This document shows, in pieces, positions 36,044 to 40,846 of a stretch of 40,846 nucleotides of DNA; the stretch's first letter is position 1; each line of letters starts with the position of its first letter. The translations under genes and the position numbers were made by a program. The DNA comes from JBBQDZ01 sp038237515. GTDB lineage: Bacteria > Actinomycetota > Thermoleophilia > Gaiellales > Gaiellaceae. A model generated the notes under the pieces. The model did not search any database and was not told where the DNA came from. It worked only from the letters and a program-made list of their open reading frames with translations. Where the stretch lies: contig JBBRYP010000038.1 of the NCBI GenBank assembly GCA_038237515.1, forward strand, positions 1 to 40,846. Reading direction: 5' to 3'.

Positions 36044-36499
36044 TCAACCCTCGTGCGGACAAGGGAAGCGGCATTCGACGCCCCTGGGGCGCTTGGTGTT
36101 CGTGAGGAGGCGTGTGAGTTGGGGGATCTTGTGGAGCGGCCACCAGTACGAGTGTGGGCCTGGGGGCTGGTGGTGGCGGCCCCCGCCCCCGGGTTTCTTG
36201 ACGAGCCCGGTGTCTTGGAGGAGGCCGAGGCGCGGCAGGATCTCCTTCGTGACCTGACGCGCAAAGTCCTTGCCGATCCTGCGTGAGCCGATCAGGCGGA
36301 GGAGGACTTGGACGCGGCCGGTCGTCAAGAAGATCGCAGCGGTGCCGTCGGGGAGGATCTCCAAAGATGGGTTCGGCCCTCGGGCGCGGAGCCATAGGTG
36401 GGTTTCGAGGGTCTCGACTGCGACGCGGTCGTCCTCGGGGAGCGCCTGGCTGATGTGGCGTGGCAGGAGGGACACCCGGCCGAGGCTCGGCGTCCTCAC
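36044..36499 (-). CDS. hypothetical protein
   Basis: 151 residues from a GTG with GGGGG-type sequence upstream. It appears genuine by composition: LETHLWLRARGPNPSLEILP, AIFLTTGRVQVLLRLIGSRR and a GGGGRHHQPPGPHSYWWPLH stretch before the end. No signal peptide or membrane segment. I do not recognise a family. It lies 36 bp upstream of the broken exported-protein gene on the same strand and could share its transcript. The C-terminal ~15 residues are less convincing. Confidence 0.5.
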   Translation of the reverse strand: MRTPSLGRVSLLPRHISQALPEDDRVAVETLETHLWLRARGPNPSLEILPDGTAAIFLTTGRVQVLLRLIGSRRIGKDFARQVTKEILPRLGLLQDTGLVKKPGGGGRHHQPPGPHSYWWPLHKIPQLTRLLTNTKRPRGVECRFPCPHEG

Positions 36500-36636
36500 G
36501 CTGAGCCCCCTGGCGGCTCGCTTCTAGCGCCGCCTAGACGCCCCTGGCGGTCGAAGCGTTGCCATCCCGTTGCCACGCCGCAACGGCGGCGGAAGCTGAG
36601 TGCGCAAGAACCCGCCGTTAGCAGCGAGTTTTTGAG

Positions 36637-36984
36637 GTGGCCCTCGTCGCAGTGCTTTCAAACATTGAGAGAGAGGCTCTCTTCCAGCGTCTCACACGTC
36701 GCGACTGGCGTCCAGTGCGGCGGCCGCCACCGAAACCGCGAGATCGGACGCTGGACGGGAAGCTCAAGTTCGGCACGGTCAGTGGCGCCGTCCTCGCTGT
36801 GCTTGCTGAGGCGCGAGGGCCACTGCGCTACATCGAGATTCACGCCAGGGTCGACGAGCTCCTGCTCGACACGCCCATCCAAAAGGGTTCGGTCAAAGCA
36901 TTCTTGAGTGCCGAGGCCACGCGCCGGAGGCCGAGGTTCTTCCGCGTGAAGCGCGGTCTCTACCAGCTCGGCAACAGGGACTGA
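36637..36984 (+). CDS. small winged-helix (HARE-HTH-like) protein
   Basis: 115 residues from GTG 36637; a second GTG at 36652 with GAGGTGG upstream is equally possible. The second half has the form of a HARE-HTH/winged-helix domain: VSGAVLAVLAEARGPLRYIE (helix-turn-helix entry), IHARVDELLLDTPIQKGSVK, and the wing RPRFFRVKRGLYQL. Such domains bind DNA or partner proteins. The N-terminal ~40 residues are basic and Pro-rich. It stands alone with a hairpin 18 bp after its stop. Regulatory target unknown. Confidence 0.5.
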   Translation: MALVAVLSNIEREALFQRLTRRDWRPVRRPPPKPRDRTLDGKLKFGTVSGAVLAVLAEARGPLRYIEIHARVDELLLDTPIQKGSVKAFLSAEATRRRPRFFRVKRGLYQLGNRD

Positions 36985-37001
36985 GAGCCAGAGCTTCGGT
37001 C

Positions 37002-37020
37002 GCGTCGTTCGGAACGACGC
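37002..37020 (+). terminator. short hairpin after the winged-helix gene
   Basis: An exact 8-bp stem (GCGTCGTT / AACGACGC) with a three-base loop, 18 bp after the stop at 36984. No T-tract, so a weak or factor-dependent terminator at best. Confidence 0.35.
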
Positions 37021-37102
37021 CGTCTGGCAAGGGCCTAGCTGGGCATCTCTCAAACCCTCCCGAGGCCCTAGCGACCATCTTCGAGCGGCTGAATCGTCAA
37101 GA

Positions 37103-38311
37103 TTGCCGAGAAGTTGTTATCTCACGGAGGCGAAGAACGTCGATATCTCGCCCTCAACAGGTAGCCGAGGCCGGCGTCGGCAGGCCCGGATCAGCCTCGC
37201 CCTCCTGGCCGCCGGCCTCGTAACGTCGGTCGTCGCGTGCGGAGACTCGTCGCGCGTGAACATGCTCCCGGTCGGGAAGAACGCCTCGTTCGTACTCGCA
37301 GGCCTGCGCGACGTCGTCCAGGTGTCGCAGCTCACCGGGCGGTCGTCGCCGAACAAGACGGGGCGGTTTGAGGTCGCGGGACAAGACCTCGGCTCGATGT
37401 TCGAGGCAGGCGGAAAGACATGGTTCGTTTTCGGCGACACGTTCAGCAGGCTGACGCCCGGGATGACGGGCGGGAGTGCCGGAACCGGATCGTGGCGGTC
37501 GAACACCCTCGCCTACACCACCGACACGAACCCGGCCGACGGGATCACGCTCGACGGGTACGTCGTCGACGACACGGGAGCGGCGAAAGAGCTTCTGCCC
37601 GCGAAGCAGATCGACAACGTCGAGTTTGCCGTCATCCCGACGTACGACTTCGCAGCCAACGGGGCGATGTACCTCGACTACATGTCGGTCAAGCAATTCG
37701 AATCGGCGACGGAGTGGGAGACGAACTACTCCGGTCTCGCGAAATCGACGGACGGCGGCGAGTCGTGGACGAAGCTGGCGGCGCCGCGCTGGCCCGGCAA
37801 TAGCAACTTCATCCAGGTCAGCGTCGCCAAGGTGGGCAGCGACCTTTACTTCTGGGGCGTCACCCACGGTCGCCTCGGCCGCGTGCAGTTGATGAGGGTT
37901 CATGAGCAAGACGTCGAGCGGCAGGACGCCTACCGGTACTTCACGGGCGTCTCGCCGTCGGGCGAGCCGCGGTGGAGCGCCGACATCCATGCGGCGAAGA
38001 CGATCGTCGCCGGTACCGTCGGTGAGCTGTCGGTCGTTTGGAACAGCTACCTCGACCGATGGCTGATGACCTACACCGACGGTGGCAGCGGCGGCGCGTC
38101 GATCCGCGAGGCGGCGGCTCCCTGGGGCCGATGGAGCGACGCGATGACCCTCGTTTCGGCCGCCGCCGTACCAGGTGGTCTCTACGCGCCCTTCATGCTC
38201 CCCACGTACACGGAAAATAACGGGAGGACGATCTACTTCACATTGTCGAAGTGGGGCCCATACAATGCCTTCTGGTACCGAGCTGATCTAGTCAAGAAGG
38301 GCGATGGCTAG
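37103..38311 (+). CDS. DUF4185-domain lipoprotein (GH183-like)
   Basis: 402 residues if the TTG at 37103 is the start; no other start codon is available before the signal peptide. A basic region (SRGRRRQARI) and hydrophobic core (SLALLAAGLVTSVVAC) end in a lipobox with Cys46, so it should be a membrane-anchored lipoprotein. The mature part follows DUF4185: a DLGSMFEAGGKTWFVFGDTF motif, SWRSNTLAYTTD, FAVIPTYDFAANGAMYLDYM, and SYLDRWLMTYTD with repeated beta-propeller strands. DUF4185 was assigned to glycoside hydrolase family GH183, whose characterised members cut D-arabinan; whether this protein does is unknown. Its stop is followed within the same region by the YecM-like gene. Confidence 0.72.
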   Translation: MPRSCYLTEAKNVDISPSTGSRGRRRQARISLALLAAGLVTSVVACGDSSRVNMLPVGKNASFVLAGLRDVVQVSQLTGRSSPNKTGRFEVAGQDLGSMFEAGGKTWFVFGDTFSRLTPGMTGGSAGTGSWRSNTLAYTTDTNPADGITLDGYVVDDTGAAKELLPAKQIDNVEFAVIPTYDFAANGAMYLDYMSVKQFESATEWETNYSGLAKSTDGGESWTKLAAPRWPGNSNFIQVSVAKVGSDLYFWGVTHGRLGRVQLMRVHEQDVERQDAYRYFTGVSPSGEPRWSADIHAAKTIVAGTVGELSVVWNSYLDRWLMTYTDGGSGGASIREAAAPWGRWSDAMTLVSAAAVPGGLYAPFMLPTYTENNGRTIYFTLSKWGPYNAFWYRADLVKKGDG

Positions 38312-38381
38312 TACACCTGTCCGTTCCATCGGCTCGCCGACCCCGCCGTGCATCTCGTACGATGGCGGACGAGGACGCCAC

Positions 38382-38975
38382 GTGGCGACGTCTGATCCCA
38401 TCGCCGAGATCATCGGGGACTATCGCGCTTTCGCGGCGATGCAGCGCGACCGTCTTCTTACCCGCGGCATCGACATCGCGCCCTACCCGCTCAGCCACCT
38501 CGCCGTCCGCGTCGCCGATTGGGACCTGTACGTCCACCAGCGGACGCTTCTCGAGCGCCATGCGAGGGCGAACCTCGAGGGCGTCTGGAACGGGCGTCCG
38601 ATCTCCAAGATCGTCCTCGATGAGCCGCTCGATGTCCTCGACGGGACTCCGGTCTCGCGCATCGAGCTCATCCCGCCGGTTCACCAGCGTGTCTACCGGA
38701 TGGGCCTCGAGCACCTCGGCGTCGTCGTCGGTGAGGAGTTCGACGAGTTCTCACGAGTGCATCGGGCCGCGCTGACTGGGCAGCAGTTCCAGAGCCCCGC
38801 CGTCGACCCGGTCTACGTGCTGTTCGACGACTTCACCCACGTGAAGTTTTACCGGCGCTCCTTCTTCGACGTCGTCGAGGACGAGGGAGGGCGCTACGAA
38901 GGCTTCGTCCACGTCGACGACTGGGTGCCGCAGCGGCTGGCCACCGCCACCGGCCCGAACCCGCTCCCGCGGTGA
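38382..38975 (+). CDS. YecM-like protein (vicinal-oxygen-chelate fold)
   Basis: 197 residues from GTG 38382. An ATG at 38304 overlapping the DUF4185 stop is an alternative, but the extra 26 residues look non-coding. The pattern follows the YecM family: GIDIAPYPLSHLAVRVADWD, then ANLEGVWNGRPISKIVLDEP (the conserved Asn-Gly-Arg-Pro-Ile), RIELIPPVHQRVYRMGLEHL, and a closing FTHVKFYRRSF. YecM is a putative metal-binding protein of unknown function in enterobacteria, related in fold to glyoxalase/dioxygenase proteins. The conserved His in LSHLAVR and GLEHL fits metal ligands. Function remains unknown. Confidence 0.6.
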   Translation: MATSDPIAEIIGDYRAFAAMQRDRLLTRGIDIAPYPLSHLAVRVADWDLYVHQRTLLERHARANLEGVWNGRPISKIVLDEPLDVLDGTPVSRIELIPPVHQRVYRMGLEHLGVVVGEEFDEFSRVHRAALTGQQFQSPAVDPVYVLFDDFTHVKFYRRSFFDVVEDEGGRYEGFVHVDDWVPQRLATATGPNPLPR

Positions 38976-39079
38976 CCGGGGCGTCCGGTGGCGTCCTCGC
39001 CGGGATCGTCCGGCGCGTCGGTGAGGCCGTCGCCGCGGTCGTCGGCCGCTACTGATCCGACGCGGATGGTGCCGCGGCC

Positions 39080-39346
39080 GTGGTCGATGCGATGGGTGCG
39101 GCCGGAAGCCATGCGATCGCGGCAAGTGCGGAACTGACCCATCGACGCGGGGAGCTAGGGACAGAGGAGCAGCGTAAGCGGTATCGGGAGGAGCATCCCG
39201 ACGAGCTCCTACCGCTGGCCGTCGACCTCAGCCAGGAGGACGTCATCGACGCCATGCACAAGCTCGCGGCGGCGATGCGGCAAATCGACGCGACCATCTA
39301 CGAGTACACCTGGGGCCGTCGGGCTCTCCCGAACCTGGTGCAATGA
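39080..39346 (+). CDS. small hypothetical protein at the edge of the integrated element
   Basis: 88 residues from GTG 39080 (ATG 39092 also possible); a stop at 39053-39055 bounds the frame. The C-terminal two thirds look like a real helical protein (GTEEQRKRYREEHPDELLPL, then AVDLSQEDVIDAMHKLAAAM and RQIDATIYEY). No domain recognised. Ribosome-binding site weak. It lies just outside the tRNA-derived attachment site, so it belongs to the chromosome side. Confidence 0.4.
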   Translation: MVDAMGAAGSHAIAASAELTHRRGELGTEEQRKRYREEHPDELLPLAVDLSQEDVIDAMHKLAAAMRQIDATIYEYTWGRRALPNLVQ

Positions 39347-39382
39347 AAGTCTGGCAGACGACTCGTCGTGGGCCTCCAGCGC

Positions 39383-39402
39383 GCAGGTTCGAAAGAACCC
39401 GC
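39383..39402 (-). terminator. hairpin downstream of the tRNA-Ala fragment
   Basis: An 8-bp stem with one G-T pair and a four-base loop, read on the minus strand 15 bp after the tRNA 3' end. Probably the original tRNA terminator on the chromosome side of the junction. Confidence 0.4.
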
Positions 39403-39417
39403 TTCCCTTCGACGAAA

Positions 39418-39463
39418 TGGAGCGTGCCGGGATCGAACCGGCGACCTCCGGCTTGCAAAGCCG
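39418..39463 (-). repeat. attachment site: 3' fragment of a tRNA-Ala(TGC) gene
   Basis: On the minus strand the sequence runs as the 3' half of a tRNA. It has four base pairs of the anticodon stem, the anticodon loop TTTGCAA (anticodon TGC, alanine; 39453-39459), a 5-base variable loop, a perfect T-arm GCCGG-TTCGATC-CCGGC, the acceptor strand ACGCTCC and discriminator A. No D-arm or 5' acceptor strand follows to the right, and the outer anticodon-stem pair is already mismatched. This is the hallmark of the distal att copy left by a tyrosine integrase using the tRNA 3' end. The orientation puts the element to the right, with the full tRNA beyond the window. Confidence 0.8.
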
Positions 39464-39579
39464 TGCCGCGGCCCATAACGCGCGATAACGAACGGGGCTA
39501 ATCGGTCGCAGCCATACGGGTTTTCGGGCCGGTTGCCGTCCCGATCCGGCTTGACTCCGAGGGGCGTTTCCGGACCGTT

Positions 39580-39598
39580 TAGGCGTCGAGTAGGCGTC
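39580..39598 (+). repeat. two direct TAGGCGTC copies beside the attachment site
   Basis: TAGGCGTC occurs at 39580-39587 and 39591-39598, 11 bp apart (one helical turn), about 120 bp inside the element from the att core. This arrangement resembles integrase arm-type sites, but a chance repeat cannot be excluded. Confidence 0.25.
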
Positions 39599-39729
39599 AG
39601 GCGCCCCGGCGTTTTTGCGCCAAGCGCTACACGGGGGTAGGGAGCACGCGCAAAAGAAACGGCGTGGCCTGCACTCGTTCGGGGGTCGGGCTAGGATTGC
39701 CTCGTTTCCGCGACGCGAAGGAGGTAGCG

Positions 39730-40023
39730 GTGCCGGTCGTGCTCATTCATCAGGGAGCGGGGTTGACGAGGGAGAGCTACGAGCAAACGGTTCGCAAGAT
39801 CAGCGGTGGAAAGAGCCGCGTGGACTCGCCTGCCGACTGGCCTGTCGAAGGCCTTTTGGTTCACGCTGCGGGCGAAGCTGAGGGCGGGTTTCGCGTTGTC
39901 GATGTGTGGGAGTCGGAGGAGGCCGCCGCGCGATTTGGAGAGAAGCTCGGTCCGATCGTGGAGGAGCTCGGCATCACGGCAAAACCTGAGATGTATCCAA
40001 CGCACACGTTCGTCTCGGCGTAA
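39730..40023 (+). CDS. small hypothetical protein (dimeric alpha/beta-barrel-like)
   Basis: 97 residues from GTG 39730, chosen because GAAGGAGG lies just upstream. The sequence (VPVVLIHQGAGLTRESYEQT, WPVEGLLVHAAGEAEGGFRV, VDVWESEEAAARFGEKLGPI) resembles the antibiotic-biosynthesis-monooxygenase/dimeric ferredoxin-like fold of about 95 residues. Proteins of this type are common in actinomycetes with unknown roles. It is the first gene inside the integrated element and transcribed away from the att site, opposite to the phage genes. Its last 163 bp overlap antisense with the HNH open frame. Confidence 0.6.
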   Translation: MPVVLIHQGAGLTRESYEQTVRKISGGKSRVDSPADWPVEGLLVHAAGEAEGGFRVVDVWESEEAAARFGEKLGPIVEELGITAKPEMYPTHTFVSA

Positions 40024-40355
40024 ATCGAGGGAGGACCGGCCCGCCTCGCCGCGCTCCGAGCGGAGTTGCACGGGCGGCAGCGCGTCGCGAGCTCGCTGTC
40101 TTGGTAGTGGCGCTTCACCCGCAGGGCGAGCGGGACGAGGTGGTCGAGGGTGAGATCCCGGCTCGCACCGCAGTCGACGCAGCGGTGGCCGTCGCGGGCG
40201 TAGACGCGCTGGCGCTGCTGGCGGCTGATTGAGAGGCGTGCCCGTTGCGCAGGCTGCCGGTTGCGGGCGTGGTCTCGTCGCCGCTGACAGGGGTCGCAGC
40301 GGGTGGCGCGGGCGAGCCGGCCGCATCCGAGGCACGGCCGCAGGCTCGGGCTCAT
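39861..40355 (-). CDS. HNH endonuclease of a phage-like element, 3' end doubtful
   Basis: Open frame of 164 residues from ATG 40355, four bases after the upstream gene's stop. Two zinc-binding Cys pairs at the front (C8/C11, C20/C23) and a second set around the HNH core (CVDC at 59-62, CRPC at 93-96). The core is LTLDHLVPLALRV with Asp71-His72, and Asn97 follows the last Cys pair. HNH proteins next to terminase genes assist DNA packaging in many tailed phages. From about residue 111 the frame is simply the antisense of the neighbouring + gene and has no natural stop there. The real gene has probably lost its original 3' end. Confidence 0.7.
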   Translation of the reverse strand: MSPSLRPCLGCGRLARATRCDPCQRRRDHARNRQPAQRARLSISRQQRQRVYARDGHRCVDCGASRDLTLDHLVPLALRVKRHYQDSELATRCRPCNSARSAARRAGPPSIYAETNVCVGYISGFAVMPSSSTIGPSFSPNRAAASSDSHTSTTRNPPSASPAA

Positions 40356-40359
40356 GTCC

Positions 40360-40680
40360 CTAGTTCCACGCTGGGTCGCCGAGAGGGACGTCGACGTTGT
40401 TGATCTCGGTTCCGTCGCGGGCGAACGCGCGCATCTGCCCTGAGTCGCCCCCGCCCCTGACTTCGATCACGCATCCTCGCGACGGCTCGAGCGCGTAGAT
40501 GACGTCGGCGAACCTGAATAGCGTCATCGGGCGTGGGTCCGCGTCGACCTGTTTGATCTCGAGGTCTTCGGGGAGCTCGGCCTCGAAGTCGTCTTCGCCG
40601 GCGAGGGTCATGATCCGGGTGATCGCCTTCCAGTCGGCGGCGATCTGTTCGGCTAGTTCGGTTGAGGGTTCGGGGGTCAT
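40360..40680 (-). CDS. small phage-type protein, function unknown
   Basis: 106 residues, ATG with AAAGGAGA upstream. Acidic and helical N-terminus (STELAEQIAADWKAITRIMT), then a beta-rich part (TLFRFADVIYALEPSRGCVI, GGGDSGQMRAFARDGTEINN). No family recognised. It lies 21 bp after the terminase stop and just before the HNH gene on the same strand, so it is part of the phage packaging module. Confidence 0.6.
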   Translation of the reverse strand: MTPEPSTELAEQIAADWKAITRIMTLAGEDDFEAELPEDLEIKQVDADPRPMTLFRFADVIYALEPSRGCVIEVRGGGDSGQMRAFARDGTEINNVDVPLGDPAWN

Positions 40681-40701
40681 GGGTGCGGGTTCTCCTTTCG
40701 G

Positions 40702-40846
40702 TTAGATCCAGCCGTGGAGGACGGCGGGCTCGGGCTGGTAGGCGTGCCTGTCGATCGCCATCGCGAGGGCGATGACGGCGTCGATCTTCGTGCTGCGGTC
40801 GGGTTTGTCGAGGCGCCAGCCGCGGCGGGAGTGTCGGGCGATGGCG
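40702..40846 (-). CDS. phage terminase large subunit, C-terminal end (partial)
   Basis: The last 47 residues of a gene entering from the right edge: ARHSRRGWRLDKPDRSTKID followed by AVIALAMAIDRHAYQ and a TAA stop. The Asp-Lys-x-x-Arg-Ser-x-Lys-Ile-Asp-Ala-x-x-Ala-x-x-Met-Ala pattern is the usual C-terminus of HK97-type terminase large subunits, where the Ile-Asp-Ala stretch follows the nuclease domain. The remainder lies outside the window. With the HNH gene it identifies the right-hand element as a tailed-phage prophage or remnant. Confidence 0.7.
   Translation of the reverse strand, partial: AIARHSRRGWRLDKPDRSTKIDAVIALAMAIDRHAYQPEPAVLHGWI

Noticed and set aside
39243..39476. Small minus-strand ORF across the tRNA fragment
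   Set aside because: It is the translation of the tRNA-derived attachment sequence and its terminator, a well-known annotation artefact.
39418..39495. Complete tRNA-Ala gene
   Set aside because: No D-arm or 5' acceptor strand could be found to the right of the anticodon stem, so only the 3' part is present.
1..40846. CRISPR arrays, riboswitches and origins
   Set aside because: No regularly spaced short repeats, no recognisable riboswitch core and no DnaA-box cluster were noticed on reading the window; weak examples could have been missed without computation.

Overview
The window is high-GC DNA (strong G/C at third codon positions, frequent GTG and TTG starts, tightly overlapping genes). It most likely comes from an actinomycete of the Thermoleophilia type (Solirubrobacterales/Gaiellales-like). 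That placement is inferred from codon usage and the style of the protein families; there is no rRNA or phylogenetic marker here.

Region 1 (about 1-13517, + strand) is the distal half of a contractile phage-tail-like gene cluster. In order it holds a gpV/spike OB-fold protein, a small unknown, a gp25-like wedge protein, two large baseplate-J-type proteins, a tail protein I with a beta-helix-like C-terminus, a very large DUF6519 plus beta-helix protein, and a LysM-like protein. Consecutive genes overlap by 4 bp or sit within about 10 bp, so this is one operon entered from the left. No capsid, terminase or lysis gene is next to it, which fits a contractile injection system (eCIS type) better than a prophage. 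Sheath, tube and AAA+ ATPase genes would lie upstream of the window.

Region 2 (13518-20579) is a decayed, insertion-sequence-rich strip. Two minus-strand exported proteins share a C-terminal fibronectin-like module. They bracket a frameshifted IS3-like element (15041-16188, terminal inverted repeats visible) and a 5'-truncated, frameshifted TolB-propeller/HAF-repeat gene. An intact IS1634-type element (18645-20575) follows, flanked by CTAG on both sides. The right-hand CTAG contains the stop codon of the next gene.

Region 3 (20576-33972, minus strand) is a nine-gene operon read right to left: hyuA-2, hyuB-2, ABC substrate-binding protein, two permeases, hyuA-1, hyuB-1, and two oligopeptide-type ATPases. 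It encodes a complete dipeptide/oligopeptide-type importer and two non-identical hydantoinase/oxoprolinase pairs. The likely role is import and ATP-dependent opening of a cyclic amide (hydantoin, oxoproline, lactam or cyclic peptide-like substrate). A perfect 14-bp hairpin follows the binding-protein gene.

Region 4 (33973-39400) is an accessory strip with gene remnants, a small zinc-ribbon protein, a frameshifted exported protein, a winged-helix-like protein, a DUF4185 (GH183-like) lipoprotein, a YecM-like protein and small unknowns.

Region 5 (39418-40846) is the left end of an integrated element. It has a 46-bp tRNA-Ala(TGC) 3' fragment as attachment site, then a small + strand gene, an HNH endonuclease, a small phage-type gene and the C-terminus of a terminase large subunit running off the right edge.
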